NCBI RefSeq assembly: GCF_900129215.1
Contig: NZ_FQUQ01000004.1
Location: forward strand, 248,001 to 312,000
DNA length: 64,000 nt
Direction: 5' to 3'
Source: Pedobacter caeni
GTDB lineage: Bacteria > Bacteroidota > Bacteroidia > Sphingobacteriales > Sphingobacteriaceae
The position numbers were made by a program, and so were the translations under genes. The notes below the pieces were generated by a model. It had not been told where the DNA came from and did no database searches. It saw nothing but the letters and a program-made list of their open reading frames with translations. Of this stretch, positions 49,341 through 57,676 are shown one piece after another. How positions within the stretch are numbered: the stretch's first letter is position 1; each line of letters opens with the position of its first letter.

Positions 49341-49541
49341 ATGAACAAGTTAAATGAGAGCTTAAAAAACAACAACACTCTTAACAGAGCTGAGTTAAAA
49401 GAAGTAATGGGCGGTAAGTATGCCTCAATTTGTGATACGGGCAGTTGGAGTAACTATGATATCTGTTTTAATTGTATGGTAGCCTATGGTGTTGGCCTGG
49501 AATCGGCAGACCGACAGTGTATTGCTGTTGGAGCTCATTGA
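49341..49541 (+). CDS. GG-leader natural-product / bacteriocin-type precursor peptide
   Basis: A 66-residue precursor. Residues 1-25 form a double-glycine leader: NTLNRAELKEVMGG, with the L.R.ELK..MGG pattern of Bacteroidota natural-product precursors (TIGR04149-like). The predicted mature peptide, residues 26-66, has four cysteines (31, 42, 45, 60) in the spacing C-x10-C-x2-C-x14-C and Gly, Ser and Trp residues. Leaders like this are cut by the peptidase domain of a C39-type ABC exporter. The start is chosen at 49341; the frame continues upstream to 49200, but that part would run through the palindromes. No exporter, radical-SAM or lanthionine enzyme is encoded in this window. A strong terminator follows. 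Confidence 0.75.
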   Translation: MNKLNESLKNNNTLNRAELKEVMGGKYASICDTGSWSNYDICFNCMVAYGVGLESADRQCIAVGAH

Positions 49542-49571
49542 TTAAGCACTTTCAATTGATATAAATTTTAT

Positions 49572-49608
49572 AAAAAGCCCGGTTTTTTTTTACAATGCCG
49601 GGCTTTTT
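49572..49608 (+). terminator. Intrinsic terminator of the precursor-peptide gene
   Basis: Arms 49572-49582 (AAAAAGCCCGG) and 49598-49608 (CCGGGCTTTTT) with a 15-base T-rich loop, 30 bases after the stop. The A/T-rich outer arms allow it to work in both directions. Confidence 0.9.
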
Positions 49609-49701
49609 ATTGTATCGATCTATCTTCTATTTCACAGCCTAGTACATCGAATTTCCAAAATATTTAATCCCTGCAGTAAATCAGTTTGTTTTTAAACTGA
49701 A

Positions 49702-49727
49702 GAGCCCCGGATAAATATCCGGGGCTC
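49702..49727 (-). terminator. Terminator hairpin of the lipoprotein operon
   Basis: Perfect 12-bp inverted repeat, arms 49702-49713 and 49716-49727 (GAGCCCCGGATA / TATCCGGGGCTC), 20 bases after the stop of the last gene of the minus-strand receptor locus. A second small hairpin (TCAGTTT/AAACTGA, 49681-49700) follows in place of a clean T-run. Confidence 0.75.
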
Positions 49728-49747
49728 AATTGAAAGCGTCTGTTAAT

Positions 49748-50500
49748 TTAAATTTTGAACAGGCTAACTGCATCCAGCTGATTGGAAGCTGGTGTCACAA
49801 AATAAGTTTGCACCCTTCCTGTTTCCCCTTTTTTAGGGAGATACAGCTGACCGGTTCCACAGTTACTCAGTCCCTCGTCATCGTTAAAGGCCCATTGATC
49901 TGTAGTACCTGTTTTGACAAAGTACCAGGTATAAGTCTCAGTGGCATCTTTAAAACCTTCAGTAGTCACATAATCTGAATAGGTCCAGGTTGCAGGTTTT
50001 ACGTTCCTGGCGATATAGACCGTCTTTCCTTCCTTATTCTTCATAAAAATATCTATCCCATCGTTACTTTGGGGATAGTAAATGTAAAAAGCCATCTTGT
50101 TCGTGGCAGGGTTTGCTGCCGGAGCTTTGATCTCTAAGGGACTGCCGTTGATAAAGACAAACGGAAAAAAACGTTCCAGTTCAGGGGTATTCAGGCTCAA
50201 CTGATTTTGAAAGACCTCTTTTCCTGAAATCACATCTTTAATTTTTAATAAGCCTTGTCCCTGACTAGCGGGATAAGTATACACTTTACCAAAATTCAAT
50301 TGCTGATCAGGTTTAGTCTTAAATTTATCGTAGACTACTGCATCCAGGGACACTTCCAGTTCACTGTTTCCAATGTTATAACCTCTGATTTGTATGCTAA
50401 CCGCTTTTGTCTTTATTTCTTCTTTATTGCAGGAAACAAGTCCTGCTGCTGCTATGGCAAGCAGCATTAGTCTTTTCATATTGATCATCATCTGTTTCAT
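49748..50500 (-). CDS. Lipoprotein, paralogue of the preceding gene's product
   Basis: A 250-residue lipoprotein with lipobox GLVSC (Cys 24); the ATG at 50479 (MKRLMLLAIAAAGLVSC) gives a shorter signal and is equally likely. The N-terminal domain has IRGYNIGNSELEVSLDAVVYD, YTYPASQGQGLLKIKDVISGKEVFQNQL and FFPFVFINGSPLEIKAP. The same order of motifs (GYN..EL.V.LD, LKI...ISGK.V, FF....G..P..KPA) occurs in the 263-residue lipoprotein encoded just upstream, so the two are paralogues. Both are probably displayed at the outer membrane next to the TonB receptor encoded in the same operon. No named family is recognised. Confidence 0.7.
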   Translation of the reverse strand: MKQMMINMKRLMLLAIAAAGLVSCNKEEIKTKAVSIQIRGYNIGNSELEVSLDAVVYDKFKTKPDQQLNFGKVYTYPASQGQGLLKIKDVISGKEVFQNQLSLNTPELERFFPFVFINGSPLEIKAPAANPATNKMAFYIYYPQSNDGIDIFMKNKEGKTVYIARNVKPATWTYSDYVTTEGFKDATETYTWYFVKTGTTDQWAFNDDEGLSNCGTGQLYLPKKGETGRVQTYFVTPASNQLDAVSLFKI

Positions 50501-50509
50501 TGTTGATAG

Positions 50510-51301
50510 CTATTGATCTAATCGGGTAAAAAATCTCATCAAACCTCCGGAAGGAGCTTCAGAGAAAATGTAAAGTTTGGAAGATGCAGTGGATGACTGG
50601 GGCTTTGGTGCTGTGGATGTTAGCGGATTCCAGGAGTATGCCGTTCCATCGGTATAAGGGATGTCCGTTCCGGCCTTGTAGATACGGACCACAAAGGAGG
50701 CCGTGGTTGTCACCCCATTATACACCTGCGTGGTGGTAGAAAACGTGGGTATGGTAATAGGCGGACAAAACTCATAAGGTTTCACATTTTTTGCCCTTCC
50801 AAGCTCCTCAAACACCTTAGGTACCAGATAATATTTACCAACCACAAAGTCAACCGGCTCTGTATAATTGGTGGTGGTTGGCTGGAACATATAGAGTAGC
50901 TTGATTTTGCCCTGTTCAACAGCAGGCTTTTCCGGCATAGGACCGGTCCGGCCTTCTGTATAAAAAAAGTTAATTTTTATCCCGGAGTCCTCTTTTTTCA
51001 ACTCCCTTTCCAGTACCAGTTTTCCGGAGATCTTCTCCGCAATCCTAAGCTTAATCCGATCTTCATTTGGTCTGAAAGTATAAGCAGTTGTACTTTCAAA
51101 ACGGGAATTAGGCTGCAACGGAGTAATAAGGTCAGTCGTATCCAACTTAACCGTCAGTTCTTCACTGCTCGCATTGTAACCGATCAGATTAACGCCAAAC
51201 AGCTCTTCTTTATAGAGAAAGTCCTGATCTCCTTTATTACAGGCAGTCAACGCCAGTAGTATAGTACCCAGGCAGGTCAGGTAAAATTTATTCAATTTCA
51301 T
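50510..51301 (-). CDS. Lipoprotein accompanying the TonB-dependent receptor
   Basis: A 263-residue lipoprotein with signal peptide and lipobox LTAC (Cys 21); the start is the ATG at 51301, since the upstream ATG at 51322 adds seven residues before a normal signal. Motifs shared with the downstream paralogue are VNLIGYNASSEELTVKLD, RIKLRIAEKISGKLVLEREL and FFYTEGRTGPMPEKPA. The C-terminal part is threonine/serine-rich and ends in SSKLYIFSEAPSGGLMRFFTRLDQ. It starts 22 bases after the receptor stop and ends 9 bases before the next lipoprotein, so all three are in one operon. It might capture ligand for the receptor as SusD does for SusC, though it is not SusD-like. Confidence 0.7.
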   Translation of the reverse strand: MKLNKFYLTCLGTILLALTACNKGDQDFLYKEELFGVNLIGYNASSEELTVKLDTTDLITPLQPNSRFESTTAYTFRPNEDRIKLRIAEKISGKLVLERELKKEDSGIKINFFYTEGRTGPMPEKPAVEQGKIKLLYMFQPTTTNYTEPVDFVVGKYYLVPKVFEELGRAKNVKPYEFCPPITIPTFSTTTQVYNGVTTTASFVVRIYKAGTDIPYTDGTAYSWNPLTSTAPKPQSSTASSKLYIFSEAPSGGLMRFFTRLDQ

Positions 51302-51323
51302 GATGTTAAAAATTAAATCCATA

Positions 51324-54300
51324 TTAAAAGTGGTAAGATAAGCTCAGGCTGAACGAAGTACCGATCTTACGGATGAACGTATCTGTATCTCCAATCCGCC
51401 TGATTTTCCCCTCTGGGGTCGTCTCCGTATAGCCGTTTTGATATTTCTCTGAAAATCCATCTTTCCATTCGTAGGTATCTGACCATTCGCCCATCGGGCC
51501 ATTTGCTCCCGGCTTTATTTTATAGGTGTCATCAGAATTAATAAAGAAACGGTAAGGGCTGTTGAGCAGGTTGCTCATATTAAACCTGGCTTCCATCTTT
51601 TTGCTTTTCAGGAACTTATACCCAAGTTGAGCGTCTAACTGATTACGAGGCCTTTCGAGTTCAGAATACTCAGGCTTCATCCCTACGGTAAATGTCTTGT
51701 AGCCCGAATGATTGAAGGCTACGTTGGCACTTAAACGATCTCCCGTATAGTTTAGCCCAATATTATACAATACAGGTACCTGACCATATAGTGCCCGCTT
51801 TTCTCTCAAATATTCCTTGGTTCTGTAAGCATAGGTTTTACCATCATTATCTTGCCCATAGCCCATAGTGGAATAGCGAAAGGCACTTGCCTGTACTTCT
51901 GAATTTTGAAGTGTAAGGTTTCCACTGAAATAGATATTGCTTAAAAAATTCCAGTCCTTATTGATGAATCCCAGGTTTTTGCGCACATCGAACTCCCATC
52001 CATTAACATTCGCATAGTCAGAATTGGCAGTGATCAAATCAACTAACCCACTGCTATTGGTTACGTCCAGGTACATCTCCACAGGGTTTTTGAAATGTTT
52101 TTTGAAATAACCGGCAGAGAGCACCTCTCCTGCTGATGGATACCACTCCAAACGCAGATCGTAGTGAGTGATCAGCGTGGAGACTACACCAGTATTCCGC
52201 TGTATCCTGCCATGAAGATGGTTGAAACGTGAAAAACTGGAATTCTCAATCAATGCGGGCCTGACAGCCGATTTGGCATAGGAAGCGCGTATGTTGAAGT
52301 CGGCCAGCGGCGTAATGGTAAGATTTGCAGAAGGCAGATACAACCATTTCTTTTCATCAGCACTGGCATCCAGGGTCTTATGCACCAGATTTCCGGTTTC
52401 CATATCTACATAACGGTTCTTTTCCATATTCTGCATTTCCGACTTTGCGGCCTTATCTGCGGCAGAATCCTTTATCTTTTCATATTTATAATACTCTCCC
52501 CTGATCCCCCAAACCAAACGAATCCACTTGTTAAAACGGTTGTCCATCATCCCAAACCAGGCCTGGTTACTGTTCCTTCCTATATAGTTGTTATTGTTGA
52601 AATCAGAGGGGTGATAGAAAAGATCATGCAGGGGATCATTAAAATCAACGCTCCAGGTTTGTACCGGCCTAAAGCCACCGGTATAACCCTTTGCCGAACC
52701 AATTGGTAAAACGCTCCAGGCAAAATCACCCTTTTTATTCAGCAGCTGATAACCTGCCTTGAACACCTGTGCTGACTTCCCGATACTGAACTTATAGCTC
52801 AGTGCGGCGTCCGCTGCCCAGTTAGTTTCTACGTATTTATAGGAAGAACGGCTTAAGGGCCCGGGATTTTCAGTAACGTTACTGGCCTGATAAACATAGA
52901 CAGTGCTGTTCTGCGTTGTTATAGGTCGGAGAATAGCGTCTACTGCATCTTGTTCATGATTGTTCACACGATTACGTGCCAGTCCCCAGTCGAACTTTAA
53001 CCTGCCAAAAGTATGTTCTGCGCTGATGCGGTTCTGAAACAGATCGACAAATTTAGGGCGGTCATATTCGTTGATGGCCGGATTTTCGGCATAGCCGATA
53101 TCCTCTCCCCAACCAGAAACACGAAAGAACTGATCGGCGAAGACTCTGGAATAGAAATTACGCAAGGTGATCTTGTGGTTCTTACTGTTCCAGCCCATAT
53201 TAACCAATGCGGCTAAACTGGTCGTAAAATTATATTGACTGGCCGTTGTCTCCTTTAATTCCTTATTGGTAACCGGATCATAAAAAGTGTCGCCCAGCTT
53301 GTTGAACCGGCCTCGTTCATAATGAGAAATGTCATCTATAGCCTGTTCATTTCGGTAAGTCAACGAACCTACAAAACCTAAACGGCTATCTTTTAATCCG
53401 TAGCTCCTGCCCAGGGTAAACTGATAGTTTTGTCCGGGAGCAGCCTGATAAACACGCGTTCCAAACCTTTGTAAACCACCGATCTTTTTGTTTTGTGCAG
53501 CAATCATATCGGGCGTAATTTTTTGAACCCCTTCAGGTATATTGGTATTCGCCGGATCCGTTGGGATATAATTTGTCTGTGTAAAAATTAAAAGATCCTT
53601 CGGAAAATGATTCCTGTTCCCATCATCAAAGCCCAGATAATCATTTTTTCCACGTTGATATCCCAAAAAATCCTTGCCGGTACTTCCATTGGTGTACTTG
53701 CTTCCTAAACTGATTGACATGAAATTCTGGTCAGGTATTGCGATGGTATTGATCTGTACCAATCCGCCACCAAAACCAAAGCTCATATCCGGAGTAGCTG
53801 TTTTGGAAACCACCACATTATCCACCAGATTGCTTGGGATGATATCGAACTCGAAGTCCCGCACCTGTACGTCTGTGCTGGGCAGTGTGGCGCCATCCAT
53901 CATCGCCAGATTATAACGTTCGGCAATACCTCTGATCACTACGCGTCGGTTGTCGGTGGCACTTACCCCGGAAATTCGTTTCAGGGTTTCACCGATATTC
54001 TTATCCGGCAATGCAGAGATCTGTTCTCTGCTGATGCCATTTGAAATGCTCGCCTCATTTTTCTGACGGGCATACAGGGCACTCACACTTTCCTTTTTAA
54101 AGGTTCCTGTAACCACTACCTGATTTAAACTTTTGGCGGAAGGGTTCAGTACCACATTAAGGTTGGTTACCTGTCCGGCTTTTACTTCTATATCCGTAAT
54201 GCGTTTGGTCTGAAAAGAAATATAGCTCAGTTCAAGCGTATAATTTCCAGCCGCAACATTGAGGGTATAACTTCCGTCTACCCGGCTTTGCGTAACCTGC

Positions 54301-54752
54301 CCTGTCTGAATGAGTTTGATATTCGCTCCGGGGAGTGGTTCTCCACGATCATCGACGATCTTTCCGGCAATCCGACCAGGTTGCTGAGCGGGAATTTTGA
54401 CAGGATGATCCTCTTTAGTATACAGCACTACTGCCCCTCCCTGCTCCGTGAATGCCAGGTTACTGTGCTTCAATAGCTGGAGAAGGATATTCTTTAGCTT
54501 TTCTTCATGATAGCTGGCAGCTTTAACCGATATGGCTTTAGCCAGTGAAGGGTCATAGGCAAGCCTTACTTTTGCTTTAGTTCTTAGTTGTTCCAGGGCG
54601 ACAGACAAAGGTTGTCCTTCTCTGAACCGGATGTCAACTTTTGTTTCCAGCGCCTGAGGAAATGCTTCGCTGGCATACAGCGAAGTCATGATGTTAATGG
54701 AGACGAAATATAGGATCAGTGATATTTTCACACCTATTTTGATTATAGACAT
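51324..54752 (-). CDS. TonB-dependent receptor with STN signalling domain
   Basis: An 1142-residue outer-membrane receptor. Signal peptide (1-33); STN (secretin/TonB short N-terminal) domain at about 38-115 (VDIRFREGQPLSVALEQLRTKAKVRLAYDPSL.., SNLAFTEQGGAVVLYTKE); carboxypeptidase-regulatory-like domain about 125-205 (GRIAGKIVDDRGEPLPGANIKL); plug about 210-340 (VVVTGTFKKES, SALPDKNIGETLKRISGVSATDNRRVVIRGIAERYNLAMMDG, LVDNVVVSKTATPDMSF); then a large beta-barrel ending IGTSFSLSLSYHF. The STN domain contacts the C-terminus of the FecR protein encoded upstream, so ligand binding would activate the ECF sigma factor. This plug type (TATPDMSF..GGLVQI) differs from SusC. The ligand is unknown. Confidence 0.93.
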   Translation of the reverse strand: MSIIKIGVKISLILYFVSINIMTSLYASEAFPQALETKVDIRFREGQPLSVALEQLRTKAKVRLAYDPSLAKAISVKAASYHEEKLKNILLQLLKHSNLAFTEQGGAVVLYTKEDHPVKIPAQQPGRIAGKIVDDRGEPLPGANIKLIQTGQVTQSRVDGSYTLNVAAGNYTLELSYISFQTKRITDIEVKAGQVTNLNVVLNPSAKSLNQVVVTGTFKKESVSALYARQKNEASISNGISREQISALPDKNIGETLKRISGVSATDNRRVVIRGIAERYNLAMMDGATLPSTDVQVRDFEFDIIPSNLVDNVVVSKTATPDMSFGFGGGLVQINTIAIPDQNFMSISLGSKYTNGSTGKDFLGYQRGKNDYLGFDDGNRNHFPKDLLIFTQTNYIPTDPANTNIPEGVQKITPDMIAAQNKKIGGLQRFGTRVYQAAPGQNYQFTLGRSYGLKDSRLGFVGSLTYRNEQAIDDISHYERGRFNKLGDTFYDPVTNKELKETTASQYNFTTSLAALVNMGWNSKNHKITLRNFYSRVFADQFFRVSGWGEDIGYAENPAINEYDRPKFVDLFQNRISAEHTFGRLKFDWGLARNRVNNHEQDAVDAILRPITTQNSTVYVYQASNVTENPGPLSRSSYKYVETNWAADAALSYKFSIGKSAQVFKAGYQLLNKKGDFAWSVLPIGSAKGYTGGFRPVQTWSVDFNDPLHDLFYHPSDFNNNNYIGRNSNQAWFGMMDNRFNKWIRLVWGIRGEYYKYEKIKDSAADKAAKSEMQNMEKNRYVDMETGNLVHKTLDASADEKKWLYLPSANLTITPLADFNIRASYAKSAVRPALIENSSFSRFNHLHGRIQRNTGVVSTLITHYDLRLEWYPSAGEVLSAGYFKKHFKNPVEMYLDVTNSSGLVDLITANSDYANVNGWEFDVRKNLGFINKDWNFLSNIYFSGNLTLQNSEVQASAFRYSTMGYGQDNDGKTYAYRTKEYLREKRALYGQVPVLYNIGLNYTGDRLSANVAFNHSGYKTFTVGMKPEYSELERPRNQLDAQLGYKFLKSKKMEARFNMSNLLNSPYRFFINSDDTYKIKPGANGPMGEWSDTYEWKDGFSEKYQNGYTETTPEGKIRRIGDTDTFIRKIGTSFSLSLSYHF

Positions 54753-54857
54753 TATTTTTTAATACTTTTATTGTGTTTACAAGTTAAACCCGGCGTTTGC
54801 TCATTGAATGACGAGGAAGCTGCAATTTTCTGTCAGTAGCGCAAACACCAAAACATT

Positions 54858-54888
54858 CGGTATCTATCCAATAGATACCGTTTTTTTT
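54858..54888. terminator. Hairpin plus T8 between fecR and the receptor gene
   Basis: Arms 54858-54867 and 54871-54880 (CGGTATCTAT / ATAGATACCG, perfect 10 bp, 3-base loop) followed on the plus strand by eight T (54881-54888). The T-run therefore faces the wrong way for the minus-strand genes around it and would stop antisense transcription entering fecR; on the minus strand the stem could act as an attenuator before the receptor gene. Confidence 0.6.
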
Positions 54889-54894
54889 AGTAGA

Positions 54895-55818
54895 CTATCT
54901 CATCAATATTACCTCCTTGTCTTTAATCTGATAATTAAGTCCATGTATCAGTTTCAGCTGATTCAGAATAGTTTTAGGGTCATCAGTCCGGTAAAACTGC
55001 ATCGAAACAGTTAAGTTTTCGAGTGTTTTTCCCCTAAACCTGACTTCCATAGAAAAGGCATTGCCAAAGGTTTGTGCAAAAGATTTCAGTGAAACATTGT
55101 CAAGAATATATTCCCCGTTCAGCCAGTTTTCGGCCAGATGAGCTGTACTGTCCAGTTTTACTGTTTCGCTTACCCTGTTAAAGCTGAGTTGTTGTTTAGG
55201 TAACAAAATGCCCAGCTGCATTTTTTTGTTGCGTACGGCGACTTTTCCACTGAGTAAGGTCACCCGGATATCTGCTGCCAGAGGATCATTGTTGATGATG
55301 AACTTAGTTCCCAGCACCTGAGTGGTAATCTGGGAGGCATGTACCAGAAAGGGATGTTCCGGATCATGACTGACCTCACAATAAATCTCTCCTGCCGCTA
55401 ACTTTACCTCACGATTTTCCTGTATAAAAGGCTGGGCAATGGCAACCTTTGCACCGGGTCTCAAATGAATCGTAGAGTGATCTGGCAAGCGGATCTCCTT
55501 AAACTCTCCTTTATTCGCTACATAGCTCAGCCAGACCTGTCTGGTGATGGAGGGCATTGAAGTCAGGTAAGCCCGGTAACTGAAAGTTCCTGTAGTCATC
55601 AAGACTACCGCAGCCGCAGCAACATTAAGCCAAAGCCTTTTCTGCCGCCGTGTTCTTATCTTTCGGCGGATTTCGTCCAGCATTTCTTCGCCAGTCCTTG
55701 TTTTTTCCTGTGGATTGGAAAAAGCTTCAAAAGGCACACGGTCGTCTGTACGGGAGAACCAGGCTTCCGCCTCCTGGTCTGTACTACGTCTTTCAGTGAA
55801 TATATTTTTCTTTGCCAT
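54895..55818 (-). CDS. FecR-type anti-sigma factor / signal transducer
   Basis: A 307-residue inner-membrane protein. The cytoplasmic N-terminus (1-60) would hold the sigma factor; a single membrane helix lies at about 61-85 (LWLNVAAAAVVLMTTGTFSY); the FecR domain follows at about 95-205 (KEIRLPDHSTIHLRPGAKVAIAQPF..REVKLAAGEIYCEVSHDPEHPFLVHA). The C-terminal DUF4974 domain (about 225-307; EYILDNVSLKSFAQTFGNAF..ILNQLKLIHGLNYQIKDKEVILM) meets the STN domain of the receptor. Signal passes receptor to FecR to sigma. It lies 58 bases after the sigma gene and 142 bases before the receptor gene. Confidence 0.93.
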   Translation of the reverse strand: MAKKNIFTERRSTDQEAEAWFSRTDDRVPFEAFSNPQEKTRTGEEMLDEIRRKIRTRRQKRLWLNVAAAAVVLMTTGTFSYRAYLTSMPSITRQVWLSYVANKGEFKEIRLPDHSTIHLRPGAKVAIAQPFIQENREVKLAAGEIYCEVSHDPEHPFLVHASQITTQVLGTKFIINNDPLAADIRVTLLSGKVAVRNKKMQLGILLPKQQLSFNRVSETVKLDSTAHLAENWLNGEYILDNVSLKSFAQTFGNAFSMEVRFRGKTLENLTVSMQFYRTDDPKTILNQLKLIHGLNYQIKDKEVILMR

Positions 55819-55876
55819 ACATATAACTCTTCGCAGCGAAAGCCAAAATGTACTTTAAGAAATAGCTATAAATAAG

Positions 55877-56476
55877 TTAAATTTTTGTTAACAGGATTGC
55901 CAATACCCCGGCAAGATTTGCAGGTTCTGAATAGAATCTTTTTGTTTGCAATCTAAGACGTTCCAAAGCCATAGAGACGTTGTTCCTGACGGTTTGTTCG
56001 GACAGAGAAAGTTCATCTGCGATTTCCCTGACAGATTTGTTTTCGACGCGGCTCAACCGAAATGACAGCTTCATGTTGACCGGCATCTTCTCAATTTCCA
56101 GATCCAGCAGCTCCTGCAGTTCTTTCGTCTCCAGTTCAGTAGGCGCCGGTACAATCAAAGGTTCGTCTTCCTGATAAAGCGTTTCTCTCTGCTTTGTGCT
56201 GATTTGTTTTCTGTACCAGGAAATGGTCTGTTTTTTTGCTGCACTGTTTAACCAGGGAGCCAATGACCTTTCGGCGATAATCCTGTGACGGTAATTCCAA
56301 AGGTTAATGAATATCTCCTGTAAGATGTCTTTAGTTACCTCTCTGTCGTTAATACGCCGATAGATCATGGTGTAAACTTCCGGCCAATATTGTTCGTAAA
56401 GCGCTTCGAAAGCTTTCTGATCACCATTTTTCATCGCGGTGATTAAATCCTGATCGCTAAGTGTCAATTGATTCAC
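55877..56476 (-). CDS. ECF RNA polymerase sigma factor (sigma-70 family)
   Basis: A 199-residue sigma factor. Region 2 (about residues 22-90) reads FEALYEQYWPEVYTMIYRRINDREVTKDILQEIFINLWNYRH, and region 4 (about 128-180) shows KMPVNMKLSFRLSRVENKSVREIADELSLSEQTVRNNVSMALERLR. A hydrophobic end (NLAGVLAILLTKI) closes the protein. The frame begins at a GTG at 56476 with no in-frame ATG before region 2, so GTG is the probable start. It heads the sigma-FecR-receptor-lipoprotein locus; promoters of the same locus are the likely targets. Confidence 0.93.
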   Translation of the reverse strand: MNQLTLSDQDLITAMKNGDQKAFEALYEQYWPEVYTMIYRRINDREVTKDILQEIFINLWNYRHRIIAERSLAPWLNSAAKKQTISWYRKQISTKQRETLYQEDEPLIVPAPTELETKELQELLDLEIEKMPVNMKLSFRLSRVENKSVREIADELSLSEQTVRNNVSMALERLRLQTKRFYSEPANLAGVLAILLTKI

Positions 56477-56568
56477 GCTGCGAAGTTAGCATCACTCAGG
56501 TTACCATTTTATTAACTTATCATGAACAAAACGAAGAATTTGAATTCTTAACACGCGATCAACCTTCT

Positions 56569-57543
56569 TTATTTTTCTATCACCTTAAAACCAGGCCTTT
56601 TATCCAGCGTGTATTTAAAATTCAAGGTTATGGCTCCCTGCTTTTTATCGAGCTTTAGTTTCTCCAACAGATTTAGTGAGCTATCATTTAAATTTAAAAT
56701 ATTACCATCGTTAACCCTGATCTCGGTCATTAAGCAGAGATGGTCGTCTTCAGATAGATTGGTTTGAACATCCTGATCAATAAAGTTCCAGTTTCTCATT
56801 GACGAATTCCCGATAATGGAATACATCAATGCTTTGTTAAAATTGATCAATTCAGCAATTCTTTCCGGTGCTCCGGAACCTCTGCTTAGTTTGCAAAGTG
56901 ATACTTTAATTTCTTCAGGTAAAAAGACAACATCTTCAGGCAATTGGCTTGCCAGATTAAGCATGATCGCCACCTGAGGTTCTGCAACCAGAGCCCGGCA
57001 CATCGTTTCGCTGATCACAATATCAATCCCAGATGAAGGTACGTCCCACAACGAAGCATCACATTGATGAATACTTTTAACATATGCACGCAAATCAAAT
57101 AAGTCTATAACCTTTTCCAATATCTCAATACTTTCAGGGTTAATCTCCAGAAATGTAAATTGTACGTTTTCTGGTTTGAGCATCATCATAATTGGTAATG
57201 CGAGTGCGGCAAATGGGCCGGTTCCAGCATACAGGACATGAGTTTGTTTCCTGTTCCGGCCAATCACTCCTAATACAGATGAGTAAAGAGCCCTTGAAAA
57301 GCGTTGGGTTCTAAAAATCTCCCTGATACATTTTGCGGCCCAAAAAGTTCCTATCGCATTGCCATTAAGCGTCTGAATGTGTTCTCTTCCAACCGAACCA
57401 TCAAGATCAAATTCCTCAAATAAAAGATCAGCATAGCCCATTACTGCAGGGGCCAGTTTATCATGAAAGTTTTCGGGATTGAGGATATCTCTACTATATT
57501 GGAGCAACCGCTTTTTTAGTTCTGTTTTTTTCAATTTGATCAA
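56569..57543 (-). CDS. SAM-dependent methyltransferase-like protein
   Basis: A 324-residue protein. A helical N-terminal part (residues 1-95, with HIQTLNGNAIGTFWAAKCIREIFRTQRFSRAL) precedes a Rossmann domain: motif I VLYAGTGPFAALALPIMM (about 107-124), FTFLEINPESIEILEKV, CDASLWDVPSSGIDIVISETMCRALVAEPQVAIML, then a beta-rich C-terminus. The layout (ISETM in place of the SE.MG loop) resembles protein-arginine-methyltransferase-like folds, but the substrate is unknown. The frame starts at a TTG at 57543 directly after an in-frame TAA CTA; no ATG occurs before residue 35, so TTG is the likely start. Confidence 0.7.
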   Translation of the reverse strand: MIKLKKTELKKRLLQYSRDILNPENFHDKLAPAVMGYADLLFEEFDLDGSVGREHIQTLNGNAIGTFWAAKCIREIFRTQRFSRALYSSVLGVIGRNRKQTHVLYAGTGPFAALALPIMMMLKPENVQFTFLEINPESIEILEKVIDLFDLRAYVKSIHQCDASLWDVPSSGIDIVISETMCRALVAEPQVAIMLNLASQLPEDVVFLPEEIKVSLCKLSRGSGAPERIAELINFNKALMYSIIGNSSMRNWNFIDQDVQTNLSEDDHLCLMTEIRVNDGNILNLNDSSLNLLEKLKLDKKQGAITLNFKYTLDKRPGFKVIEK

Positions 57544-57596
57544 TAGTTATCTGGTTAGTTATAAAGCATTATATGCAAAGCGCAATTCAATCCAAA

Positions 57597-57640
57597 TGGC
57601 CTGAACCAGACGCTTCCCGAACCATTTTCTGGCTGGTTTA
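57597..57640 (+). repeat. 44-bp dispersed intergenic repeat, copy A
   Basis: TGGCCT at 57597 through GTTTA at 57640 aligns without gaps to 62542-62585 at 32 of 44 positions, including the block CGCTTCyCGAACCATT. Both copies lie just past the stop of a minus-strand gene and have the same orientation. Nothing else in this 133-base gap is recognisable. Confidence 0.5.
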
Positions 57641-57676
57641 TATTGAATCAAGGATTTTGCATCATTTGAAATTTCT

